The position numbers were made by a program, and so were the translations under genes. Below, piece by piece: positions 24,865 to 32,771 of a stretch of 64,000 nucleotides of DNA. Within the stretch, counting starts at the first letter, position 1. Each line of letters opens with the position of its first letter. The notes beneath the pieces were generated by a model that worked only from the letters and a program-made list of their open reading frames with translations, was not told the DNA's origin and ran no database searches. This stretch comes from Olsenella profusa F0195 (GTDB taxonomy: Bacteria; Actinomycetota; Coriobacteriia; Coriobacteriales; Atopobiaceae). Where the stretch lies: NCBI RefSeq assembly GCF_000468755.1, contig NZ_AWEZ01000006.1, positions 1 to 64,000 of the forward strand, in the 5' to 3' direction.

Positions 24865-26487
24865 ATGCCTGGCACCATGCGGGGGGTCTACACCAACCTT
24901 ACGAAAATCCGTCGCGATGTGTTTCGCGAGGTATCGAAGGTCTGCTACCAGGCGGGCGAGGACTCGTCCATGACCAATGCCGACATCGACGATGCCTTCG
25001 ACGAGCTGCCCTTCAAGATCCTTCCTGGCGACGTCGCCACCTACCGCGAGAGCGTCTTCCTGGAGCGTGCCATCATCGGCGAGCGCATTCGCCTGGCCAT
25101 GGGCCTGCCGCTGCAGGGCGTGGATCGGCCGCAGCGCATCTCGGACGGCTTCAACAACGCGCAGATCGACAACATGTCGTACTACGAGCCACCGCTCATC
25201 AACATCATCAAGTTCGCCTGCAATGCCTGCCAGGACAACGTGTACGAGGTCACCAACATGTGCCAGGGCTGTCTCGCGCACCCCTGCCGCGAGGTGTGTC
25301 CCAAGCAGGCCATCTCGTTTGTGGACAAACGGGCCCACATAGACCAGGACGCCTGCGTCCACTGTGGCATGTGCGAGCGCACCTGCCCGTATGAGGCCAT
25401 CCACCATCACGTGCGGCCCTGTGCCGCGGCCTGTGGCATGGGCGCCATCGGCTCCGACGAGCATGGCCGTGCCGACATCGACTACGAGAAGTGCGTGAGC
25501 TGTGGTATGTGCCTCGTGAACTGCCCGTTTGGCGCCATTGCCGACAAGAGCCAGATTGCGCAGGTCATCTGGTCCATCCAGCATGGCGAGGAGGTCATCG
25601 CCGCCGTGGCGCCGTCGTTCGTGGGGCAGTTTGGCGGCAAGGGCAACGTGGGCAAGTTGCGCGAGGCCTTCAAGCAGCTGGGCTTCTCCGGCGTGGAGGA
25701 GGTGGCCCTCGGCGCGGATCTCTGCACCGTGCAGGAGGCCGAGGACTTCCTGGATGAGGTGCCCGACAAGCTTCCCTTCATGGGAACGAGCTGCTGCCCG
25801 GCCTGGTCCGTCATGGCCAAGCGGGAGTTCCCCGAGTACGCGGACACCGTCTCCATGGCCCTCACGCCCATGACCCTCACGGCGCGTATGATTCGCACGC
25901 AGCACCCCCATGCCAAGATCGTGTTCGTGGGACCCTGCTCGGCCAAGAAGCTCGAGGCCATGCGCAAGAGCGTGCGCTCCGAGGTGGACTTCGTGCTCAC
26001 CTTCGAGGAGATGGCCGGCATGATGGATGCGCGGGAGATCGACTACCTCGCCCTCGAGGATGACAACAAGAGTGACTTTGACGTCGCGAGTCGTGATGGC
26101 CGCGACTTCGCCGTCGCTGGTGGCGTCGCCAACGCCGTGGTCAATGCCATTCACCGTCGCTACCCCGAGCGTGAGGTCAACATCGTCGGCGCGGAGGGGC
26201 TCGAGGACTGTCGCAAGATGATGAGGGCTGCGGTCAAGGGCAAGTATCCAGGCTATCTGATGGAGGGCATGGCGTGTCCTGGCGGCTGTGTGGCTGGTGC
26301 CGGCACGCTCGTGTCGGTTGTCAAGTCAACGGGCGCGGTGCACCGCTATGCCAAGCGCTCGCCACGCCAGAACTCGACGGAGAACTCCTATCGCATGCTC
26401 ATTCCCATGCTGGAGCAGGGCTTTACCAAGGACGACGAGGACACCGAGGTGTCCGAGAGCCGCGAGGCCCAGGTGCCCAAGGCATAG
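24865..26487 (+). CDS. monomeric [FeFe]-hydrogenase with ferredoxin-like clusters
   Basis: This 540-residue protein has an N-terminal region of about 110 residues, a Cys-rich iron-sulfur section (NACQDNVYEVTNMCQGC, HPCREVCP, CVHCGMCERTCP, CVSCGMCLVNCP) and the H-cluster domain. The H-cluster motifs are TSCCPAW (Cys310/311), GPCSAKKLEA (Cys358) and EGMACPGGCVAGAG (Cys471/475). TSCCPAW in place of TSCCPGW suggests a non-group-A (group-B-like) enzyme. It would evolve or sense H2 with ferredoxin. HydEFG maturases are not in the window. Start ATG 24865 follows GAGAGG. Confidence 0.9.
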   Translation: MPGTMRGVYTNLTKIRRDVFREVSKVCYQAGEDSSMTNADIDDAFDELPFKILPGDVATYRESVFLERAIIGERIRLAMGLPLQGVDRPQRISDGFNNAQIDNMSYYEPPLINIIKFACNACQDNVYEVTNMCQGCLAHPCREVCPKQAISFVDKRAHIDQDACVHCGMCERTCPYEAIHHHVRPCAAACGMGAIGSDEHGRADIDYEKCVSCGMCLVNCPFGAIADKSQIAQVIWSIQHGEEVIAAVAPSFVGQFGGKGNVGKLREAFKQLGFSGVEEVALGADLCTVQEAEDFLDEVPDKLPFMGTSCCPAWSVMAKREFPEYADTVSMALTPMTLTARMIRTQHPHAKIVFVGPCSAKKLEAMRKSVRSEVDFVLTFEEMAGMMDAREIDYLALEDDNKSDFDVASRDGRDFAVAGGVANAVVNAIHRRYPEREVNIVGAEGLEDCRKMMRAAVKGKYPGYLMEGMACPGGCVAGAGTLVSVVKSTGAVHRYAKRSPRQNSTENSYRMLIPMLEQGFTKDDEDTEVSESREAQVPKA

Positions 26488-26514
26488 GGGACGCCCGTCG
26501 TGTGACATACGAAC

Positions 26515-26540
26515 GGCGGGACGTCCGGGGGCGTCCCGCC
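26515..26540. terminator. hairpin between convergent genes
   Basis: GGCGGGACG and CGTCCCGCC form a perfect 9-bp stem with an 8-nt loop. It lies between the stops of the hydrogenase gene (+) and the next gene (-). There is no T run, so termination strength is uncertain. Confidence 0.5.
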
Positions 26541-26565
26541 TGCTCCACTACGTTGCGATTGGGCC

Positions 26566-26874
26566 CTATGACTCCTTGGCGCCCTTGATTGATTCGTAGA
26601 ACCTTGCGTGGGAGAACACGTCCTTGATGGTCTGGCCATTCACGAAGGGCAACGCAAGGAACTCGTCTACGGTGTTGACGAGGTCGCTGCAGTCCACGAA
26701 GTGGTTCTTGGAGTTGCGCAGGCTGGTGTCCTGTGCGCGCCATGCCTCGTAGTTGGCATCCGTGAGGTAGTAGACATCGCTGTCCACCTGCATGTACACG
26801 GAGTGATGGGCGTGCAGGTAGTCGGCCAGATCATCGTAATCGATGTCGAGTGCCTCAGCGGCTTTCTTTCCCAT
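26566..26874 (-). CDS. small acidic protein of unknown function
   Basis: This 102-residue protein starts MGKKAAEALDIDYDDLADYL and is rich in Asp, Ala, Tyr and Phe. It has no signal peptide, no membrane segment and one Cys. It reads as a compact cytosolic protein with normal codon use and a GAAAGGACACGCT ribosome binding site. It is convergent with the hydrogenase gene and stands alone. I do not recognise a family. Confidence 0.7.
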   Translation of the reverse strand: MGKKAAEALDIDYDDLADYLHAHHSVYMQVDSDVYYLTDANYEAWRAQDTSLRNSKNHFVDCSDLVNTVDEFLALPFVNGQTIKDVFSHARFYESIKGAKES

Positions 26875-27132
26875 AGCGTGTCCTTTCTCCCAAGGGACTA
26901 CCTGGATAGATGTGAGGGGAGGAGCCTTTGTGGAGCGAACCCTCGCCTTGAGAGGATTCTACTCCTCCATCCTGCGCGTCCCAGGGCAGGGGAGCAATGG
27001 TCTGGCAAGCGTACCGGAGCTTCGGGCGGACGTCTTACGGTTGACAGCGGTGGAGCATGGGGTAAGGGCAACGTGCGAACCACAGGGGCCCTGCCCCACC
27101 GCCTGCTTGTATGCCAGCCCCCTGCCGTGCCG

Positions 27133-27786
27133 CTACATGAGGATGGCCTCGGCCAGCTCCTCCGTGGTGTCGGCAATGAGGGTGGCCCCGTGAGCAACCA
27201 GGAAGTCGCGGTCGCGGAAGCCCCACGAGACGGCGGCACACGCACATCCCACGTTGGCGGCCGTCTCGAGGTCGACCTCGGAGTCGCCCACATAGATCAC
27301 GTCATTCACGCCTACGGAGAGCTTCCTCGTCACGGCCAGTACCGTATCCGGTGCCGGCTTGCGTCGGATGCCCGCGCGCTCGCCCACCACCACGTCGAAC
27401 ATGCGGGGAAAGTACCGCTCCACCAGATCCTGTACGGCAAAGTCACCCTTGTTGGAGACCACGCCGCGGCGCACGCCCTCGCCCGCGAGGATCTCGATGA
27501 GCTTCACGACCTGGGGGTAGGGGGCCGTGTGGTCGGCGCTGTGGACGGCATAGTGCTCCTTGAACTCGGCGAGCAACCGTGCCTCCACCTCAGATGAGGT
27601 TCCCGCAGGCACGCTCAGGTGCATGAGGGTGCGCATGCCGTTGCCCAAGAACGCCCGCACGTCGTCCCTGCTGCGTTCGGGCATATCGTGCGCACGCAGC
27701 GTGTGGTTGACGGAGCCCCAGAGGTCCTCGAGGGTATCGAGTAGGGTACCGTCCAGATCGAAGATGGCTGCCTGGTAGGTCATCAT
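27133..27786 (-). CDS. HAD-superfamily phosphatase (phosphoglycolate-phosphatase-like)
   Basis: This 217-residue protein has motif I AIFDLDGTLLDTLEDL, motif II in VVSNKGD, a Lys in RRKPAPDTV and the acidic motif IV VIYVGDSEVDLETA. The cap-domain layout and VGDSEVDLETAANVG fit the Gph/PGP subfamily, which removes phosphate from phosphoglycolate or similar small molecules; the substrate is not certain. Its ATG overlaps the stop of the LOG-family gene by 4 bp, so the two form an operon. Confidence 0.85.
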   Translation of the reverse strand: MMTYQAAIFDLDGTLLDTLEDLWGSVNHTLRAHDMPERSRDDVRAFLGNGMRTLMHLSVPAGTSSEVEARLLAEFKEHYAVHSADHTAPYPQVVKLIEILAGEGVRRGVVSNKGDFAVQDLVERYFPRMFDVVVGERAGIRRKPAPDTVLAVTRKLSVGVNDVIYVGDSEVDLETAANVGCACAAVSWGFRDRDFLVAHGATLIADTTEELAEAILM

Positions 27787-28571
27787 GCCTCCTCTGTGCT
27801 GACGCGGGAGATCTGGCTCATGGCAACGCGTGCCGCCTCATCCGGGTCGTCCGTCACGTGAACGAGCTCGATGTCCGCCTGTGAGATGGTCCCGCGCACG
27901 GCCATGGTGCCGTGCATCCACCCCAGGAGACCCCGCCAGTAGTCCCTGCCGAACAGCACGATGGGCATGGGTGCCGTCCTGTGCGTCTGCACGAGTGTGA
28001 GCAGCTCGAACGTCTCGTCCATGGTGCCAAAGCCACCGGGGAACACCACGGCGCCCTGCGAGTACTTGACGAACATGGTCTTGCGCACGAAGAAGTAGCG
28101 AAAGTTCATGCCCAGGTTGACCCAGCGGTTGACGGCCTCCTCGCAGGGCAGCTCGATGGCGAGTCCCACCGAGGTGCCGCCGCGTTCGGCGGCACCTCGG
28201 TTGGCCGCCTCCATGATGCCGGGACCGCCGCCTGTGATGACGGCGATGTCGTTGTCTGCAATGAGATTGGCGCAGCGGCGCGCGGCCCGATAGGTTGGGT
28301 CATCCGCCTGGGTCCGCGCCGATCCATAGATGGAGACGGCAGGTCCCAGCTGGGCCAGCGCATCGAATCCGTCCACAAACTCCGACTGTATGCGCAGCAC
28401 GCGCCATGGATCCTCATGGAGCCACCCCATGTCGTCCCCAGAGCGCAGGATGTTCTGGTGCCCGGCGCCCTCTGGAATCATCTTTCCGCGCATGACCACG
28501 GAGCCGCTGTGGAACGTTGGGCCTAGCGGCTGCTCGCTTGTGTTGCTGGCTTGCTCGTCCTCGTCACTCAT
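27783..28571 (-). CDS. LOG-family protein (TIGR00730/lysine-decarboxylase-like)
   Basis: This 262-residue Rossmann-fold protein has the LOG signatures GGGPGIMEAANRGA and PGGFGTMDE. Family members are cytokinin-type nucleoside 5'-monophosphate phosphoribohydrolases that release a base from a nucleotide; many bacterial members were mis-annotated as lysine decarboxylases. An N-terminal extension of about 45 acidic/polar residues precedes the domain. Start ATG 28571 follows GGGAGGACGAG; a longer upstream frame runs through the promoter region and is unlikely. Translationally coupled to the HAD phosphatase. Confidence 0.85.
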   Translation of the reverse strand: MSDEDEQASNTSEQPLGPTFHSGSVVMRGKMIPEGAGHQNILRSGDDMGWLHEDPWRVLRIQSEFVDGFDALAQLGPAVSIYGSARTQADDPTYRAARRCANLIADNDIAVITGGGPGIMEAANRGAAERGGTSVGLAIELPCEEAVNRWVNLGMNFRYFFVRKTMFVKYSQGAVVFPGGFGTMDETFELLTLVQTHRTAPMPIVLFGRDYWRGLLGWMHGTMAVRGTISQADIELVHVTDDPDEAARVAMSQISRVSTEEA

Positions 28572-28620
28572 TTCTCGTCCTCCCGTGTGCCGGTGCGGCT
28601 CATAGTCTAGAGCCCCTCCC

Positions 28621-28707
28621 AAAGTGCACACACAACGCATTGTTACACCATCGTGCATACATGCCAACAGGGCAAACGTGACGCGTGGCACATTGCGTGT
28701 GCACTTT
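28621..28707. promoter_or_regulatory. inverted repeat in the LOG-hcp divergent promoter region
   Basis: AAAGTGCACAC (28621-28631) is the exact inverse of GTGTGCACTTT (28697-28707), with 65 bp between. The element sits in the 262-bp region between the divergent LOG and hcp genes. Smaller dyads (CCACATATGGG near 28730, and CCCAT/ATGGG around 28740-28765) lie nearer hcp. These are plausible regulator sites; hcp is usually controlled by nitric-oxide-responsive regulators, but I cannot assign one. Confidence 0.35.
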
Positions 28708-28833
28708 GTGCGGCGACCCCACATATGGGCTTCCCATTATGTTGCAAATGCGACGTATGGGAGGCCCACGCGCTGGCATGATGGGCAGACCATACGGCGC
28801 AAGGGGATGTCGCGCCAGGAGAGGAGCATGATC

Positions 28834-30426
28834 ATGGACCAGAAGATGTTCTGCTACCAGTGTGAGCAGACCGCGCGGGGCGTTGCCTGCACGGGGAACG
28901 CCGGCGTCTGCGGCAAGCCCTTTGACGTGGCACTCGACCAGGACGAGCTGACGGGCGCCCTCGTTGGCCTGGCGCGCACCTGCCTTGCCGCAGGCACGCG
29001 GAGTTCCCACGCGGACGAGCTCGTGATACGCGGGCTCTTCACCTGCATCACCAACGTCAACTTCTCGCGCGAGGCCGTGCGCGCCCTCACCGACGAGCTC
29101 CGTGCCGAGAAGGAACGCCTCGCCGCCCGGGCGGGCATCGACCCCGTCGAGGACCTGCTCCTTGGCCAGGTGTGGGCCGATGATGAGAACACGCGCTCAC
29201 TCAAGTCGCTCGTCCTCTTTGGCCTGCGGGGCGCGGCGGCCTACGCCTACCACGCCCGCATGCTGGGCAGCGTGAGCGACGAGGCGCAGCAGACCTTCGT
29301 GCGGGCCCTTGCGGCGCTCGCCACCGAGAGCGACGGTGCCGCCCTGCTCGACCTCGCCCTCGAGGTGGGCAAGCTCTCCCACGACGTGATGGGCCTGCTC
29401 GATGCCGCCAACACCGGGGCCTATGGCAACCCCGAGCCCACGGAGGTCTCGCTCAAGGTCGAGAGGGGTCCCTTCGTCGTCATCTCCGGCCACGACCTGC
29501 GCGACCTCAAGCTCCTGCTCGAGCAGACCGAGGGCACGGGCGTGAGCGTCTACACCCATGGCGAGATGCTCCCTGCCAACGCCTACCCCGGGCTCAAGAG
29601 GTACCCTCAGCTCAAGGGCAACTTCGGCACCGCCTGGCAGAACCAGCAGAGGGAGTTTGCCAACGTTCCGGCGGCGTTCCTCTTCACCACCAACTGCCTC
29701 ATGCCGCCCCGTCCCTCCTACGCGGACCGCGTCTTCACCACCGAGGTCGTCTCGTACCCCGAGCTGGTGCACGTCCCCCAGGCAGCCGACGGCACCAAGG
29801 ACTTCACGCCGGTCATCGAGAAGGCCAGGGAGCTGGGTGGCTACGACCACGACGTACAGCTGACGGGCATCAATGGTGGCACCACCGTCACCACCGGCTT
29901 TGCGCATGGCACGGTGCTTTCCATCGCCGACAAGGTCATCGATGCCGTGAGGGCAGGCAAGATCAGGCACTTCTTCCTCGTGGGGGGCTGTGACGGCGCC
30001 AAGCCCGGTCGTACCTACTACACCGAGCTCGTGAAGCGGATTCCCGATGACTGCGTCGTGCTCACGCTCGCCTGTGGCAAGTACCGCTTCAACGACCTCG
30101 ACCTGGGCGATATCGATGGCATCCCCCGCCTGCTCGACGTGGGTCAATGCAACGATGCCTATAGCGCCGTGGAGATCGCCCTCGCCCTGGCCAAGGCCTT
30201 TGACTGCGGCGTCAACGAGCTGCCGCTCTCGATCGTGCTCTCATGGTACGAGCAGAAGGCCGTGGCCGACCTGCTGGCCCTGCTGTACCTGGGCATCACG
30301 GACATCAAGCTGGGTCCCACGCTGCCTGCGTTCGTGAGTCCGGGCGTGCTTGGCACCCTGGTGGAGAAGTTCGACCTGGCTCCCATTGCCACGCCGGAGG
30401 AGGACCTCGCCCAGATGCTCGCGTAG
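28834..30426 (+). CDS. hcp: hydroxylamine reductase / hybrid cluster protein
   Basis: This 530-residue protein has the N-terminal cubane-cluster cysteines 7, 10, 19 and 26 (spacing C-x2-C-x8-C-x6-C, like the class of strict anaerobes). The hybrid-cluster ligands lie further on: HDLRDLKLLLEQT, TNCLMPP, LVGGCDGAKPGRTYY, TLACGKYRFN and GQCNDAYSAVE. Family roles are NO reduction or S-nitrosylase activity under nitrosative stress, or hydroxylamine reduction. The start is ATG 34 bases into the run of candidate starts (28834) because AGGAGAGGAG is best spaced to it. No hcr reductase gene is adjacent. Confidence 0.93.
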   Translation: MDQKMFCYQCEQTARGVACTGNAGVCGKPFDVALDQDELTGALVGLARTCLAAGTRSSHADELVIRGLFTCITNVNFSREAVRALTDELRAEKERLAARAGIDPVEDLLLGQVWADDENTRSLKSLVLFGLRGAAAYAYHARMLGSVSDEAQQTFVRALAALATESDGAALLDLALEVGKLSHDVMGLLDAANTGAYGNPEPTEVSLKVERGPFVVISGHDLRDLKLLLEQTEGTGVSVYTHGEMLPANAYPGLKRYPQLKGNFGTAWQNQQREFANVPAAFLFTTNCLMPPRPSYADRVFTTEVVSYPELVHVPQAADGTKDFTPVIEKARELGGYDHDVQLTGINGGTTVTTGFAHGTVLSIADKVIDAVRAGKIRHFFLVGGCDGAKPGRTYYTELVKRIPDDCVVLTLACGKYRFNDLDLGDIDGIPRLLDVGQCNDAYSAVEIALALAKAFDCGVNELPLSIVLSWYEQKAVADLLALLYLGITDIKLGPTLPAFVSPGVLGTLVEKFDLAPIATPEEDLAQMLA

Positions 30427-30462
30427 CAATCGGGTCGAGTAGGCAGACAGGGACAGGCGCCC

Positions 30463-30503
30463 GGGAGGCGGCCCATTGCGCTCGCGAGGATGGGGCGCCT
30501 CCC
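30463..30503. terminator. possible bidirectional terminator after hcp
   Basis: GGGAGGCG and CGCCTCCC form an 8-bp stem around a 25-nt loop between the convergent stops of hcp (30426) and the next gene (30556). No T run. Confidence 0.35.
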
Positions 30504-30555
30504 TCAAATGCGCGCACGCTGCCGTGTCACGAGGCGCGGGGCAGGTGGAGGAGCA

Positions 30556-31374
30556 TCACCGGCGGCAGGCGCCCTCCGGCACCCAGGCGGCGTCCGTTGC
30601 CACGATGACGTTGTTGTCCTCACAGGTGGGGCTATCGGGACTGCAGGGAATCACCCATACGTGGGCAAAGGCGGTCTCCAGGTTGTGCATGACCTCGTGC
30701 AGCGTGCGCGCGTGTGCACCCTCAAGGGCCCCGATGACATTGGCAAGATAGGCGCCAGATGGGTCGAGGAGCCTGTGTATGAGCGCCGCGGCATCCGGCG
30801 TCGCGAGCGTACGCAGTGGCTCCTCTGCCGCGAACACGTCGTTGAGGATGAGGTCCCAGCGTGCGGCTGGATTGTCGGGCGCGCCCAGCTCGAGCACGTC
30901 ATGCGCATCAGCCACCAGCGTGCGCAGCCGTCCTTGCGCATCGCGACCACCGCACGCCTCGTCGAGCCGGTCGAGCAGGAAGTACCGGTGGGCCACCTCC
31001 ACGATGGCGGGATCTGCCTCTACGACATCCACCTGCACATCGGGCAGCAGCATGAGCAGGTGCTTGGGATAGGCATAGCCGCCACCCCCCAGCATGAGGA
31101 CGCGCCGGGGGCACAGGTGCCCAAGCGCCACGTCATAGAGCTGGTGGTAGGGGAAGGCGAGGTCTGCCCACCCCTCGTCCAGGTACGTCGCGCTCTGCCA
31201 GCTGCCATCGACCTCCAGGATGCGCACGGGCCGACCCGCCTGGGTGGTGTCCACCACACGAACCCTGCCAAAGAGGGTCCTAGGCAGGCGCAGGATGGTG
31301 CGCTGCGGCCTCAGCGATCGTCGGAGCGTCGCGAGGTAGCCCTCCACTGCCGTTCTCATGCCAAAGACGTTCAC
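30556..31374 (-). CDS. spermidine-synthase-like methyltransferase-fold protein
   Basis: This 272-residue protein has a polyamine-synthase fold core: the SAM-type loop VLMLGGGGYAYPKHLL, the acidic strand end VDVVEADPAIVEVA, VADAHDVL and WDLILNDVFAAEEP. In true spermidine synthases the catalytic motif is D-x-x-D-P; here it reads NDVFAAEE, so aminopropyl transfer is doubtful. The fold is used by many uncharacterised spermidine-synthase-like proteins. I chose GTG 31374, 7 bp after GGAGG; the open frame to 31500 overlaps the divergent gene and is less likely. Confidence 0.7.
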   Translation of the reverse strand: MNVFGMRTAVEGYLATLRRSLRPQRTILRLPRTLFGRVRVVDTTQAGRPVRILEVDGSWQSATYLDEGWADLAFPYHQLYDVALGHLCPRRVLMLGGGGYAYPKHLLMLLPDVQVDVVEADPAIVEVAHRYFLLDRLDEACGGRDAQGRLRTLVADAHDVLELGAPDNPAARWDLILNDVFAAEEPLRTLATPDAAALIHRLLDPSGAYLANVIGALEGAHARTLHEVMHNLETAFAHVWVIPCSPDSPTCEDNNVIVATDAAWVPEGACRR

Positions 31375-31459
31375 GCTCCAGCCTCCCTCCGACAAACCGA
31401 TGACGGGACTCCCGTACAATGGGATACCACCGGGAAGGCGTATGAGGGGAGTCGTACCC

Positions 31460-31765
31460 ATGGCTGGCGGTCTGCATTGCTGCGACTGTGTGTTTGCCAC
31501 ACTGTCAAAAAATGAGGAATCGGGCGCATACCAGTGCGCGTGCGGTAAGGGCTACACCCTTGCCAACCCCCATGTACACACCGACCCCGAGCGCTTCTTT
31601 GACGAGGATCCCCGCAAGCTCGTTCCCATGGTCGACCCCTTTGGAAAGGAGTTCCTGCGCACCGAGAACGTCTGCAAGTCGTTCCGGCCTCGTGCGGCGG
31701 CCATACACGGCCCCAAGGGCCGACGGGCCAACTGGAACTTCTGGGGCAGGCACAAGCGCATGTAG
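31460..31765 (+). CDS. small Cys-rich protein of unknown function
   Basis: This 101-residue basic protein begins MAGGLHCCDCVFATL, with Cys-Cys-x-Cys followed by YQCACGKGYTL about 20 residues on, a likely zinc or metal site. The C terminus is Arg/Lys/Trp-rich (RANWNFWGRHKRM). GAGGGGA precedes the ATG at 31460. It is divergent from the spermidine-synthase-like gene and ends 12 bp from the convergent mscL stop. A nucleic-acid-binding zinc-ribbon role is conceivable; I do not recognise a named family. Confidence 0.65.
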   Translation: MAGGLHCCDCVFATLSKNEESGAYQCACGKGYTLANPHVHTDPERFFDEDPRKLVPMVDPFGKEFLRTENVCKSFRPRAAAIHGPKGRRANWNFWGRHKRM

Positions 31766-31777
31766 CGCGCGGGGCCG

Positions 31778-32221
31778 TTAGCGTGCCGTGGCACCACCGG
31801 GGATCTCGCCTGCGCAGTGCGGGCAGCGGGTGGCGCCGACCTTGACCTCCTCCAGGCAGTGGGGGCAGAGGGGAGCTGCGGCCTCCTCTTCCTCCTGCCG
31901 CTTGTGCGTGAGCCTGGCGGTGGCCTTCTGCAGCCTGTTGATGGCCTTGACCATCATGAACACGATGAGAGCCACGATCAGGAAGTTGATGATCGCGGAG
32001 ATGAAGTTGGAGAAGCCGATGGTGTTGTTGCCCACGGTGATGTCCATGCCCGTGGCATCGGTGCCACCACCGGAGAGGATGGCGATGAGCGGTTGGATGA
32101 TGTCGCTGGTGAGTGAGGTGACGATGGCCGTGAACGCGCCGCCGATGATGACACCGACGGCCATGTCCATGACGTTGCCCCGCATGATGAACTCTTTGAA
32201 CTCGCTCATGAACCTCTTCAT
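31778..32221 (-). CDS. mscL: large-conductance mechanosensitive channel with C-terminal zinc ribbon
   Basis: This 147-residue protein has the MscL core: an amphipathic N terminus (MSEFKEFIMRGNVMDMAVG), TM1 (VIIGGAFTAIVTSL), a periplasmic-type loop and TM2 (FLIVALIVFMMVKAINRL), followed by a charged helix. It opens on membrane tension to release solutes in osmotic downshock. An extra C-terminal module carries two CPHC pairs (Cys119/122 and 133/136), a rubredoxin-like zinc ribbon that E. coli MscL lacks. Start ATG 32221 follows an AGGGGGG site. Confidence 0.93.
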   Translation of the reverse strand: MKRFMSEFKEFIMRGNVMDMAVGVIIGGAFTAIVTSLTSDIIQPLIAILSGGGTDATGMDITVGNNTIGFSNFISAIINFLIVALIVFMMVKAINRLQKATARLTHKRQEEEEAAAPLCPHCLEEVKVGATRCPHCAGEIPGGATAR

Positions 32222-32299
32222 CTGTTCCCCCCTGGTCGTGGTGCAATCGTTTGGCATGATCCTGAGCCGCAACTAGAGGGCATGGTAACAAAAGTCTTG

Positions 32300-32764
32300 C
32301 TAGCGGTGGCGTGGGGTCGTGAGCTCGTCAGTGTCCAGGCAGATGGTCACGGGCCCGTCGTTGACGAGCGAGACTTCCATGTGCGCCCCAAAGGTGCCGC
32401 GACCCACCTGCGCCACATCCGCCTCGGCAAGGCTGCAGAAGCGCTCGTAGAGCCTGCTGGCCACCGCGGGTTCGGCGGCACCGGCAAAGCTGGGCCGCCG
32501 ACCGCGTCGGCAGTCCGCATAGAGCGTGAACTGGCTCACCACCAGCACCTCGCCCGACACGTCGAGGAGCGAGCGGTTCATCCGTCCCGTCTCGTCGGCA
32601 AATACCCGCAGGTGGGAGACCTTGTCCCAGAGGAGCCGCGCCGTCCTGTCGCTGTCATGGGGCGCCACGCCCAGCAGGATGAGGTAGCCGCTGCCGCAGC
32701 GGCCCACCTCCGTGCCATCCACAGAGACGGATGCGCGCCGCACGCGCTGGAGAATCGCTCGCAC
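32300..32764 (-). CDS. dtd: D-aminoacyl-tRNA deacylase
   Basis: This 154-residue protein hydrolyses D-amino acids (and Gly mischarged on tRNA-Ala) from tRNA. Family motifs: the N-terminal MRAILQRV-type strand, VSQFTLYADC and the C-terminal NDGPVTICLD (catalytic Thr, cross-subunit Gly-Pro). The best start is GTG 32764, within 8 bp of the preceding carboxypeptidase stop, suggesting one transcript. The long upstream frame is shadow. Confidence 0.92.
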   Translation of the reverse strand: MRAILQRVRRASVSVDGTEVGRCGSGYLILLGVAPHDSDRTARLLWDKVSHLRVFADETGRMNRSLLDVSGEVLVVSQFTLYADCRRGRRPSFAGAAEPAVASRLYERFCSLAEADVAQVGRGTFGAHMEVSLVNDGPVTICLDTDELTTPRHR

Positions 32765-32771
32765 GATGATC

